From NCBI RefSeq assembly GCF_901709675.1, contig NC_051093.1, forward strand, positions 5,353,053 to 5,417,052: a DNA stretch of 64,000 bases, read 5' to 3'. The notes below the pieces were generated by a model, which made no database searches, was not told the DNA's origin, and was given only the letters and a program-made list of their open reading frames with translations. The DNA is from Syngnathus acus (lineage: Eukaryota > Chordata > Actinopteri > Syngnathiformes > Syngnathidae). This document shows, piece by piece, positions 1 to 13,000 of the stretch (position 1 is its first letter; each line of letters opens with the position of its first letter). Both the position numbers and the translations under genes were made by a program.

Positions 1-2922
1 TTTAGCTTTGAGCCACGGCTGCATCACCGTCTCACCGCTCATTGCTGTGATTTACGAGGGCCGAGCATCTTTATTGAGGGATTGCTTCATGCTGCTATTT
101 ATTACTCTTCCCCCCCCCCACACGCACACAGGGCAAAGGTTCTTCATTAGCGCTGCCTGCTCCGGATTTATCAACAGCTGTGCATGTCCAAATTGGCTTA
201 AGTCATTCACACGAACGTGTTCCCTCGCTAGCTTGTCCAATATTGCCGCTAATATCTCGCACACTATGCAGGGATGAGACGGCCGATCGAGCATGCTCCC
301 CCTTCCCTCTTTTTGCTTTTAATGAGGAGTGTCTTGCTTTAAAGTGCAGTTTCATGCTCCTGTCACACGATATGTCACAAGATTTTCTTGCTGTCACCTT
401 CACCGGTCCAATTTTGATTCTCTTTCCTGGATAATGGACTGAATATGCAGGGCCACTTTCACGCATATCAGCCATTTTGTAAATAATGCATGGGTGCTTC
501 TAGCCCATTTTTTCAGGGCACCCCTAAATTGAATTGAAATTCAAGCTATTTATTTTTTTGTCGTTTTTAAGATGCGTCAAAGCGCTATTTGATATAGATG
601 TGGCATTATGTTATTTCAGTATTATGCCTTGTGAAAGTCATACTCTCATAATGTTGCGACGGTTATAAAAAGACGACAGCTATATTGTAACCTGGACTTT
701 GCTATTGCTGAGCTCGGTGTGGTGAAAAGAGTTCAAAGGCAGCAGAAGGCAGCACAGGATAACGTGCTTTTCTTTCGACCAGCTTTTTGAAATTGTGTGC
801 CAAAGGCTTTGAGTGTCTTGATTTATTATGTGTGTATGACTGTGTGTGTGAAGGGAAAAGGCTTTCGAAAAGTGAGCGTGTGCTGCGTCTGCAGATAAGA
901 CAGCGAGGATGAAGGGGCTGAGCAATTACTGCATGTGTAGGCCAGCGATAGATGGATGGCTGGAATTCAGAAGGAAAATGTGATTAAAATCGTATATTCA
1001 CTGATTTAAAAAATATGTGTCAGGAGATCTACCAAATGAGTCAGAGGAGAATGCGTTGTCATTTGTGACCTTTCGCTTCGTCTCCCTTCAACTCTGCCTC
1101 CTCCTCCCCCTCCCCTCTGGAAGACTCAAAGGGGCTAATTGAAATAAATGAAGTTGAGACTTGGACGAGTGCAGACGTCCTCCGGTGGTTGTCATTGTCG
1201 AGCGAGACTGTCTGGGAGGTCGGTAGACAATCGATCACGCAAATGCAGCATTTCTCCAACGCCCTTTATTCACGCCATTTCTTTTTTTGGGTTTCATGAC
1301 AAGTACAGGATAAACATCTCAAAGTCTAAAGAATAACTGTACAGTATGGAAAATCAAACACACCCAAAAAAATAAAAATACACGGGAGGTGTAACACAGG
1401 GTTGGACTGGAGGACGCTTACATTTCAAACCACCGAGGTTGGATGCATATTTTAATGTCCAAAAAATATTATGTAGCACCATTTGTTTATTTAAAGACAT
1501 TAAAATGTTGGGGTCACCTGCAATGAAGTGAGATGCATCGGCTCATTTTTAATTTGGGCCCGACCGATATGGATATTTTTTTTGGGGTCCCAATTAAATC
1601 TCAGAATTAATCCGGTAACCAATTTATTGGCCAATTTTTATTTTCTAGTTAATTAATTTTTTTGTTTTTATTAGTTTTTATTAATATCAGGGGCACCGTT
1701 TGAATGTCATTATCTTTGTCCTATGTCGTAATGAACCTAAAATAAACCCAGCAAAAATCATTTTAAAATTGCTAATCTAATTTAATCAACCATGCCCTAC
1801 TTTAAATGTAGCCTCGGCTGGTTTTCATCTGGAACCCTCCTTTCATGCTTATCAAATATTCCACGACAAGTTCAATGCAAGAGTGGAGTTTCCCTTTAAA
1901 GCTGCAAGCCACACTGCACTGACATGTCCCCAGCGACCTTCCCTGGCCCTGTGAAATTGGCACAATCAGCCAGAAGATGTGCAACGCACCCCGACCCTCA
2001 CCAACCCCTTCTCACCCCCCACCCCCCCTCGCCTCAGCAGTCGTCCCCAGCCTCCCTCAGAGGGTGATTCTTTCTGCTGAAGGAGCAATACCACTCCCCC
2101 TCCCCTTCCTGTGATCCAGAGGCACAAAAACAAAACAAAAAATAGCACCGGCGAAGAACAAATAACACGTTCATATTCCAATATATAAATAATCCAGAGA
2201 AACAAATGCCTGCGAGTGACGCTCTGAGTTGCATGACATGTCTCTTGGTATAACAGAGCATGGCGGAGTGGTTTTAATCGGCACGCTCTTAATTCTTGCC
2301 CTGGAACGTCCTCGCAGCGAGGAGACAAATACAGTACGTGCGGGAACACACATTTGTGAATTAGGACTTAAACGCAATAAGAAATCAAGCAGTCAGTTCT
2401 GGAGAAGGCTAAATACTAAATGCTAATCACGTTTTAGCAAACTACGCTTGAAGGGTAAACAAAACGATTCATCGTTCCTACAAAGAGAAAATGAAGAATT
2501 GTTTAGGTGTAGAATTAAGTTTGACGTGCAATAAGCAATCGTCAGTATGGCAACCCGGCGGCATGCAAATGGATGTCTGGGAATTACTCGGTTTCAGTCT
2601 TTGACAATATTTGGTAGCTCGTAAGTTCATCCCGGCGCAGGAACATTTGAAGTTGAAGGAAATGGAGGAAAAACAAAACAAAACAATAAACATCTTATTT
2701 CCCTTTGGTGCTTTGTTGCAAGTGATGAATGTTTTCGTTCGTCTCGTTGTAATGCCAAAGGAATTCCCAACATGGGCTGTGAAGAAAGTCTTAAATAATA
2801 TACAACAAAATATAACAATAAATATTGCTGGGGGCAGTGATAAAATCCGCGTTCCTTTGGTTTTGCAGTGTTCAGTGGTCTTGTTTTTTTTTTTGTTCTT
2901 CTCCCTGGTGGTTGTCATCGTT
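1..2922. other. 3' flank of the collagen gene: UTR and intergenic, no second gene seen
   Basis: No coding exon could be supported here on either strand; the open frames are short and have no family signature. The collagen 3' UTR must lie in the upper part, read on the minus strand. Candidate poly(A) signals on that strand are a variant ATTAAA at 2273-2278 and AATAAA at 1265-1270. Neither can be assigned without transcript data. A degraded dispersed repeat sits at about 1553-1690. Confidence 0.5.
1553..1690. repeat. Degraded dispersed teleost repeat
   Basis: The string GGGCCCGACCGATATGGATA, followed by a T-run and then a segment reading CCGGTAACCAATTTATTGGC, matches in outline a dispersed repeat common in fish genomes (recalled; family name not certain). 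The copy is diverged and AT-rich, and its borders are approximate. It has no coding capacity. Confidence 0.45.
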
Positions 2923-4051
2923 TCAGCCAGTGAAGCACACCCGTCCAACTTGAAATCCAAACTTTTGGTTGCTGTTGCCAAAGTCTGTTGCCGACACATC
3001 CATAATGGGTAGCAGCTCAGACGAGGGAGAGTCTATCTCCAGAACGGTACTTTCCTGACCTTTGCGTACCTAAAAGAAAAATGTGACCATTTTTGAATTT
3101 CAAATCTAAGACCAACCATGTAAGGTCACGATCCCCGGCACCAACCTGGCATCCGTCGTACACGACGCGGATGAAGGTGCTTTTGGCTTGCGTCAGCTCT
3201 TCGTCATTGCCGGCACGGAAGCGAACGGCGTGGCGGTAGGAGTCCGACGTGGCGTCATACCACCCCGCCGAGTTCTGGCACGTGTATGTGAAGCGTTGCT
3301 TTGCCGTGGCGCTCAGTAGTTTAAGGAAGGTCAGCTGGACCACTTGTACGGTGTTGCCATCCATGTCGTCGTAAGAGAACTGGCAAGTACCGGCACATAA
3401 ATATTAATTTTGACAGAACTATTGTTAGAACTTTGAGGATGTTCAGTTTGTACCTTCCTGCCTCTTCTGAATTGACTGTACCAGCTTCCCGGTTTCTCTT
3501 TGTTCCACGATGCTAATTTCACCTAAAGAGCAAGGCAACAATTGCAAGCTGAGTTTCTCGGCAGGCTAATACCGTTGAAGACATACCATTTCGATCTTCT
3601 TGTCGGGGTCCAGGCAAGTATCTCCACCAGCTGTGAAGTTGCAGTAGACCTTGAGGGCATCTCGGTTGCAGCCTTGGTTAGGATCAATCCAGTAGTCTCC
3701 TAGCAAGCGCATGGAAACAAGTTGTCATCCATAACCAAGAGAAGACTGCATGCTAAGGTCAAATGCTGAGTCACCATCTTTGAAATCTGGCTGAACCATC
3801 ATGAGCTCCTTGCAGGTGCGTGCCGGGCTCTCAAAGGTCCCCAAAGGTCTCCTCATCAGCTCCACCTCGGTTTTCATGGATGAAAGAGTGGCAAAGACTT
3901 CTTCCATTCCATCCTCTCCTCCTAAAGGTTGATCTGCTTGTAGATAGTCTTCCATATTGATCAGCGCTTGCTCCTCTCCAGATGAGTTTCGTCTTTTCTT
4001 CTTCCTGCCCTCCCGGATCGGCAGCGGTTGAACCACCGTCGCGGCGGGTCC
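2923..4051 (-). CDS. col5a3: col5a3 C-terminal exons: C-telopeptide and fibrillar collagen C-propeptide
   Basis: The exons are 3775-4051 (277 nt), 3587-3699 (113), 3454-3522 (69), 3146-3379 (234) and 2923-3069 (147 with stop). The C-propeptide drives chain selection and trimer nucleation and is then cut off. A polybasic run [10 protein letters not shown] about 15 residues after the helix resembles the proprotein-convertase site of pro-alpha-1(V) (RTRR/N, recalled). Family signatures include [69 protein letters not shown] and KFGFQVG...CFTG. Only seven cysteines are present: position 1640, where Cys2 is expected, is Val. Confidence 0.92.
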
Positions 4052-7000
4052 CTGAAAGATTTAATACCACCCAAAAATTACCCCCCCAAAAATCAACGGC
4101 AAGAGGTTTTGATGCTGATTAGCACATGTACTGACTGGGGGTCCTGGAAGGCCAATAGGGCCCGGATCTCCTTTGGAACCAATGGCACCCTGGAGAGCAG
4201 AAGAGGAGAACGTCACGTGTCAATCACTTGCCACCTGCAGGCTGCCCTTAATAGAGGCCAAATTGAAAGCCTTCATTTTAACTCACCATGTTGCCCTTGG
4301 ATCCTTTTTCTCCGCCAGCGCCCTAAGAACAGAGGAAGACGCATGAAAATATTATCGCAAGGTATTATTACGTTGAACAGGATAATAATTCAATAATCCA
4401 ATTGCACATAGAATCGTAAGTGTAACTTACTGATAGACCAGTCGGTCCTGGTGGTCCAGTGGGACCAGCTACGCCAGTCACACCCTAAATGTATATGGTA
4501 CAAGATTAATTAATTATCATAAGTGATTACATTGAAGTACATGAGAGTTGGCAGTTTAGATGTCTCAGCTCGTCTCAGAGGATAAATAATGCATGCCTAG
4601 AGTATATTCAAGGTCTAAATATATTGTGGCAAGTATTGTTCATTATTTGCCACAATGCTACGTATTGAGTGGAGTTAGCTCAGTGCCACCACACAATGCT
4701 CATATCTCAAGTCTGTGCTTACAAGTCAACTCAAGAAACTCATAAGTTGGATCACTCCTATTCTCAAGGCACCTGCAATGTTAGAACCATCCATACCTCA
4801 TCTCCTTTAGGCCCGGGTGCTCCGTCAATACCAGGCAGGCCTCTGTCACCCTTCTCACCAGGTTCTCCCGGAGGTCCCACTAGGCCAAGCATCCCACCAT
4901 GACCCTGCAGGCAGATGCATAGTTAAACTTGATTTGTCACTACATAGACATAGACAGGCTTACTTTTTCGCCATCTATTCCGGGGACCCCCTTCAATCCT
5001 TGAAGTCCCGGTGGTCCCTGTTAACGATATCAGACATTATTCCATTATGTAAATTCACATTGGGAAAAAATTGATTATAGATATTGCATGACACCGTTTT
5101 CCAAAAAGAATTCTGAACTTCTTCTCAATTCATCATCTTTACCAGCTCAATTTAAGGAGCTCACCATTGGCCCAGGTGGTCCAGTTTGTCCTTGTGGACC
5201 AGGTAACCCTTGCTCACCCTGGAGGCAAAAGAAATGATACAAGGTTAGACAATGTAGTTCAAGAAAGATGAAACCAGACTATCCACTATTCTCTCAGAGA
5301 TCCAAATGTCGTATACTGACCGCAGGGCCTGGGATGCCGTGAAGTCCATCTGGACCCGATCTCCCTGGGTGGCCTTGCGGCCCCACAGGGCCAGTCTTAC
5401 CCACAGGACCCTGGGTACCTATTGTTCCCTACCGAGCAAGAGACAAGAAATAAACATGATGAACACGACACATCAGGAAATTAAAATTAATAACCGCCAA
5501 GCTCAAAGCTGCCATGCTCACCTTGGCGCCTTTCATTCCTTGCTTGCCTTCCAGTCCCGCAGCGCCCAAGTGACCCTGAAGCAGCAGATTAATAAAATGT
5601 GTTGATGCAAAGACGGCTTGCCTGCTTTGCATCGTCAAAAATACACAACACACCAACGCTTTAACCTCACCCTTCGTCCAGGAGGTCCAGGAGGACCTGG
5701 CTCCCCAGAAGCTCCTGGGGGTCCCTGTAGGTTATAATAGTAATTTGATCCCAAGTGTGAATAAACACAGATCTGAGTTAACTCCATCCTCAAAGAAACT
5801 CACCGCTTTGCCTGTGTCTCCGTCATCACCTTTAGGTCCAGGTCCGCCATCTTGTCCCTAAATGATAAACAATATGTCATAAATGATGAGGGACTCCTAT
5901 ATTTGTGTGTGTTTGTGTAGTGGAAATGGGCATTAGTTGCTTACAGTGACACCAACTTCTCCAAGGGGTCCTATATCTCCTGGGAATCCAACAGGCCCCT
6001 TGGAAGGCAGAGCAGTCAGTAATACAACACTCAATATTATTGTTTTACTGTCATATCAATGGCAATGGGGTAAATCAGACAAACGAACAATATTGCCCTT
6101 AGATCCGTCTTCTCCTGGTTGTCCTCTAATTCCTGGAGGTCCTGCTGCCCCAGCTAGTCCAGAGTCACCCTTCTCCCCTATCTCTCCTTTAATACCCTGA
6201 AACATCAGCCAAGCATGTCACAAAACCTGCTCGGAGTTATGGTTGAGAAAGTCAGGTCAGTATTGACTCACAGGAGCGCCAGACTCGCCAACTGGTCCCG
6301 GGTTCCCGGCCTCGCCGTCTTCACCCTAGAAGAGAAAAAACATTAGGAACACGAGCGAAAGGATTCTGGTTGCTAATGGGACATACTGACCTTTTCTCCA
6401 GTAGGTCCAGGTTGACCAACTCCACCTGGCATTCCCGCTGTGCCCTGAAAGATAGAACATCTCCAAATAAGAACCAAGGACAGAAAAAAAAAGAATCTCA
6501 AAACAGAACGAAGCGATCTCCGGGTGGCGACTGCTTTTTTGTCACATCCTGACACCCACACGATATCCCACTTGACCACACATCAGTCCATTTACGTACG
6601 ACTTACTGCACTTGAATTTTGAATAATAGAGCAGAATGAGACATTGTACGCAGATGGACAGCCATTGCCCCGGTAAATATAACCGCCTCTCAGGGTTGAC
6701 AGTCAAATAGTTGTAAATGATGAATGAAGCTGCAAATATAACTGTCTGTGGGAATCTTTATCTTGCGTTAATAATTCAAAAGTCTCAAAGGTAGATGGGA
6801 GAGTGTCGTCGAAATCACGTTACCCCTTTATTGTAAAAATAATCAGAAGCTGTCTGAGGAGAAAACACAGAATGTCTGGCCATATCATTAGGTACACCAA
6901 CAAATTAAATCCTAAACTAATTAAAGACTTTCAAAGCATACCGACTTTTAAATACAGCTCTTATATTAGTTCTTCATTCTGTGAATAATTTTTTATCCCT

Positions 7001-10000
7001 TTGGTGGTAAACCAAGTCATGTTTTTTTATGAGTCGCTCAGCTATGCGAGAGTCAACATTCTTTTTTTTTTTCCTTCTTATCCCCGATTTAGTTCTGGAT
7101 TTGCTTTTCCAGGTGGTTTGGATGAACACTCCGGGGAGCCGTTTGGAATCAGCCGGAAGTGTGATTATCAATTCAAGGCTATACTTTGTGGAAAAGCTGG
7201 TTTTACTTCATGTTTTTATAATTCCTGAGTTGCCTTTTCCAGACTTATTGTTCTTTTGCCATCTTACAGATAGAGGAAGTTTTTAGTGGCTAAAATAGGT
7301 GCCCAAAATTGGTCCAAATCTCCAATTGTGATCCAAACAAACGCAATCAAAGAACAACAACGGTTCCTCTACCTCTGCACCAATTAGTCCCTGGGGTCCT
7401 CGGGGTCCGTGCTGTCCTGGAGGTCCCTGTGGAGAAAGAAATGTTTTCATGTGCATCTTTGCATCAATCAAATATAGTGTGACCCCAAAAAGTCCCTTGG
7501 GTATCATAACATTAGCGACACGATGAAGACATCCAGACAGGTCGTTACCCTGACAGACTTTTTGTCATTTGGCCCCGCCACCATTATCTCTTTCTTCCTT
7601 CTTTCTAATAATAAAGCTGTTATGAAGAGGAGCATATTCTCTCAGCCAACAGTCAGTCAGAACGTGATCGGACTGCTCAATACCGTGCTGAGGTGCCGAG
7701 AAATTAATCCCAACTGTCTTTCTGTTGGGTAAACCTAAAGTATGATGTCCAGACACAAAGGAATACAATCTAGGTTGAGGAATGGGGACATGCTAGCGAC
7801 AAGTCCTGAACTGTAACGGTTAGACATACACCAAGGTCTCCCAAATGTCTCTGGCAGTCTTTCTGTTTTGGCTCCATGTGGCTACATTATCTGGCCGTGG
7901 AAGCAGAGAGGCTGGAGAGAATCTTGCAGAGCGTGTGTTTATGGTTGACGAGGCACCGAGATGACTGTCACAAAGGAGGATGCTCATTAGTCAGCCAAGG
8001 CTGAGGCTAATCTGATTAGCAGCTGTCACGGCGTCTTCCTTCCTTCTCGCAGTCAGCGGCCCGCCTCTTCCTTCCACTCCATTGCGCCGCCGCTTCCTCT
8101 CTGTAGCTCTTATCTCATCTTTCTTCACTTTCACCAAAGCGAACCCTCGTTTCATTCAAAGAGAATGTATTTCCTTTGGTACTTCCAAGTGTTTCATCCT
8201 AAACTTATTCATTTATGACAATCTAGTCGAACACAGGTCTGTAATTAAGATGAAGAGCAAAAACTATGCAAAGTTGACTAATGGACTGAATGGACCGAAT
8301 TCGATCGTGGTGTTTTATCTATTTACTCACCAGAGAGCCCACATGCCCGCTTTCTCCTTTCTCCCCTGGCAGTCCTGGCATTCCCTGCACAGAAAATCAA
8401 TTCATCCCTGGATCTTAAATCTATAATCATACAATCAGTTGCCCTTCTTACCTGTAGGCCTGTCGGGCCAGTTGCTCCTTTAAAGCCTCTGAGTCCTTCA
8501 TCGCCTTTGGGTCCGTTCATTCCCTGTTGCCCACGAGGCCCTGGCTCACCATCCGCCCCCTGAAACATGCAAGGCCCGATCAACACTGCCAAACCAAAGG
8601 ATCCACCACGGATGCATATTCATGCAGTGTAATGTGAGTTATAGTGCCTTACAATCACTCCTGGCTGGCCTGGGGGTCCTTGAATTCCAATGGGTCCTGG
8701 AGGTCCCTAAAAAACAGAATGACTGTTTCACTGAAGACATGATTAAAAACCATCTGCTCATTATACCGGCGGGGTACATTGTACAGACAAACTAATCATA
8801 ATGAATTATCCCAAACCAATTATGAGCCAGGATGTCCATTGCCTCCTGCCTGTCTCTTGCATAACATTAAGATTATTGAAATAGGATTCATACTCACTGC
8901 TTCTCCTTTGTCTCCCTTGCTTCCCTTCTGGCCCGGCCCTCCTGTTTCACCCTACGGAGACAGATGAGTTGATTTTCTGATCTCTGGATCTATATAATAT
9001 CCATATTAGATAGAACCTGGTGTAACTGTTGGTACATCTTTCAGGACCAAAAAGTGACGGATAAGTAAAACCTTTGCGGATACTGCCCAAGCGATCAGTC
9101 ATTGCATCCTTCAAAGTGTAGTGTTGAATACCTTGTCTCCGTCCTCGCCCGGAGGCCCAGCTGGTCCCACGGGTCCTGGCAGTCCAACTGGTCCTTGTTC
9201 TCCATCATGCCCAGCTGGCCCGCTGGGTCCCTTTTCTCCCTTTGAACAAAATTATTTTGGTCACTCTCACCCATCGGGTCAGATTGGTAGCATTAACTCA
9301 ATTGTTTGTCGTCTTACTGGTTCGCCTTTCTCTCCCATTGGCCCCACTGGGCCCACACTGCCGGACCGTCCTGGCTGGCCAATACCACCCGCTGGCCCAG
9401 CAGGTCCCCTCTCTCCATTGGCACCCTGGGGGGGGGGGGTCACAAAAGAGTGAGATGTCATTCAGAGTGGGTGCTCTTCTTCCAGAAAAGTTGTAAGGAA
9501 AGGGGATGAAGTGAAATAGCCTAAAATCGGACTTACAATGAGTCCCGCAATACCAGCAACACCCTCTCCTCCTTTTAAGCCTGCAGGACCCTGCGAGGGA
9601 TGCAAACAACTCGTCAATCGTGTCATCATTGCCATTGTGATCAAAATTTTGCAGAATGTTTGCATTACCGGTGCGCCTGGCATCCCTCTGCTCCCTCTAA
9701 ATCCCTGGGTCCCTAAAGGGCCACTCTTTCCTGGTGCTCCTGGTGGGCCCAGGTCTCCCTGGAACGCAGATAAATGCACGTCAACTGGAGAGTCTTGCAA
9801 TGAGGAATACTATTTTTTTCTGTGAGCTTTCTTTAACGGAAGATTAGCTGTAACCACGTCCTTGGACCGCCTGCGGAATAATTATCCCGACAATACAATG
9901 AAAATTACTCACCTTGGCTCCCTCCTTTCCAGCCGATCCAGGTAATCCATGTTCACCTGGCGGTCCCGGTGAACCCGGATGACCTCTGTCGCCAGTTGGC

Positions 10001-13000
10001 CCTGTTTCACCCGTCTTTCCCTGAAGGGGACATTCGGAGAATTTTATTACAGGATGAAAGAGAGAGCGGCATTAAAAGGAAAATCCTCTTACCCGTGGTC
10101 CGACAACACCCGAGGGACCAGGGGGGCCATTTTTGCCTTGGAATCCCTTTTAAGAAAGAACATTTAGAATGTCACGACTTTTGCTTCATCTGCAGTGTTA
10201 ATAAAGTGACTATATATGACTCTCAGCTCTTTGGCAATTTATCGTCAGGGCCCAAAAGAAACAATATGAAGCAACTATAAAATGTTGGTGTGAGGACTTA
10301 CTGGCTCCCCTCTCTGGCCAGGATGACCTGGAATGCCATCTTTTCCAGGTGGACCCTAAACAAATGGTGTCTTTTATTATCGTTGTAAAAACTGAAAATG
10401 GATTCTCTAAAAAGGTATGATAAAAGAACAGTAATATAAAACCCGCAAAGTCTACTCACATTTGGTCCTTTTGTTCCTGTTTCACCGTGCATTCCCTGCG
10501 GGCCTCGAGGACCCTAAAAAATAATATCAAACGTAAATAACAAATGTGATTCCAGCCAATAATTGTGTTTTCTGGAGCCTGTGCAATTCCCATTTGACTG
10601 GTGGGTATAAAGCCAAGCCACTGTTCATGAGTCATGAGGTTACCTGTTCTCCAGGGGATCCTTGAGAGCCATCTTGTCCGGAAGAACCCTATGACAAAAA
10701 ACATGGCGGATCTGTTGACCTTGCTCAAAATTACTGTATTTTTGCTCCTTTTGGGTCGACATTAACAGTATTTGATGCCATCATTTTTCAAGATTCCTAA
10801 GTTTTTCTTAAGCCCCATTACCTTTTCTCCAGGCTTCCCAGTGGGACCTCTGGCTCCTCTTCCTCCTCGGGCCCCCTGTCGGCAATAACAAAAGGCTAAT
10901 AAGCATATGAATAATTGATTCCAATGGCAAAATGTGGAATATAGAAGTGAACGCCACAATCTAATCGTCATTTTCTATTAGATCATCATAATCCATAAAT
11001 GCAGCTATACTCACATTAGGACCTCTTTGGCCTCCGGATCCAGGCTGGCCAGCTGGACCCTGGATTGATAAGTGCATAATTACATTTTATTGTGACTACA
11101 AATTCCTACTAAAAGCTATCGGATGTGGATTTAATGGAAGTCTCCTCACCCTCCGTCCTTTCTCTCCTGGGGCTCCGAGACCACCAAGGAAGCCAAGAGA
11201 CCCCTAGGGGAGATACGTGGAGGTTGATCAACCTCGGGCATACACTCCAGTGTCTCATCAGTGTATAATTAACAACTGTATCAAATTATAGCTAATCATA
11301 CCAAACACATTGTAAATACCCTCATTAATCAGCACGAGATGAATGGATGCCTCTGAAGACCAATTAATAGAACAGGCCATTTTAAAAAGTCGTCTATCAT
11401 GATTTTGTGTTTAATCAAACAAGGAAGGATACAGATGAGCCGCATCAGTAATCAATTACCTTTGACCCTTGACGTCCTGGGTAACCTGGCAGTCCTGGCA
11501 CTCCAAGGTGACCCTACAGAAAAAGATAGAGTTTCACCACTACTTTATCATTTTGTACGATTAGTTAACATTAAGCTAAGACATCTTGAGTTGAATTAAG
11601 TTTATGCCCGCCACCAAATGAACCATACCTTCTCCCCGGCAATCCCAAGAGCTCCGATATCCCCTACAGCTCCGTGTTGGCCCTTGAACCCTTCCGTTCC
11701 GTCCTCTCCACGAGGACCTGGGGGCCCACTGTCCCCCTTGAGGGTACAAAAGTTTGTTTTGCAGACTTGTTGTTTTAAACAGGGGAGGGTTGTAGTTAGA
11801 AAGATGTTCCTACCCTGTCTCCCTTGAGGCCCATGTCACCTTTGGAGCCAGGGAAGCCATCTTCTCCCTAATGAGGGGAAAGAAGACATCTTGAATGATG
11901 AATGTGGCACTATATTGTGATAGTAAATCCATAGATTAACTGCAGCCAGACACGTAGAACCAAAGTGTAACTCACCTTCTCCCCTTTGCCACCTTTTAGA
12001 CCTCTGACGCCATCTGCTCCCTTAAATCAGAAAATGTCATTAACACAAGCCATGTTAATCTCCCATCCAACTCGTAGATAACATTATAAAGATAGACCAA
12101 AAACCAGGCGTCTATGGTCTCACCTTGACTCCGCGGGTCCCGGGGTACCCGATTGGCCCCAGGGCACCTGGCGCTCCCTGCGTATGACAGAAAATATTTC
12201 CAGCAACGTTTGAATGTGTGCATCATTGCATTACAAAGCCAATGACATTTATAAGCTGCAAATAAATCTGGGCAGAGACTCGCGTGGTTACCCACTTGGT
12301 CGCCTTTCTCCCCTTGGGGTCCCTCTCTTCCTGGGTGACCCTGTAGTAAGATATCAGCTCAAGTTAGCTCCATTCAAATACACTGTCATTACGCTGCGTT
12401 TAATGGAATCCCCCCCTGACTGAAACGAGCCAATTGAAAAGAGGGGAAAGTCAGTGTAAGTGAGAGTGAAGCCCCCATTAAAAGGCAATTGCTTGAAACT
12501 AAGCTTTGCTGGGTAATTAAAAGAAGCATCAAGTGAAAGACATTTAAATGTGTCCCACTGCAATTTAGACAAGGAAATGGGAGAGCTATTTTTTTCCCCC
12601 CAAATATAGTTAAAACATCGAGGCGGAACACAATCTTTTGTCATTTGTGCGTATCTAGACAAAGGTCTGTGTTGACTCCATTTAAATGTACTGAAGAACG
12701 CTGTTGCTCCTGATTGTGCAATGGCTGCTCATTGTGTATACTTACAGGTTGTCCATCAATTCCTGGTAAACCTTGCAGGCCTTGCTTCCCTTGGGGACCC
12801 TGTATTGGACAGAACCGAATAGAATAGAAGTGGTTATGTCACAGTGGCAATGAATCAATCAACCACACAAACATTAACAATGACTTGCTGCCATTTTTTT
12901 TGTCAGGCCAGCTGCTTGATGCACAAAGACCAAGGCCGCCCCTTAATGTCCACACGCTTGTGTATTTTTCTTTGCCATTGATTTTCTGCCTGTGTCAATC

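Noticed and set aside
4669-9825. Proline-rich frames on the plus strand (for example 4669-4902, 9121-9453)
   Set aside because: They are the antisense of Gly-X-Y exons; repeated GGN/CCN codons read as proline-rich frames on the other strand.
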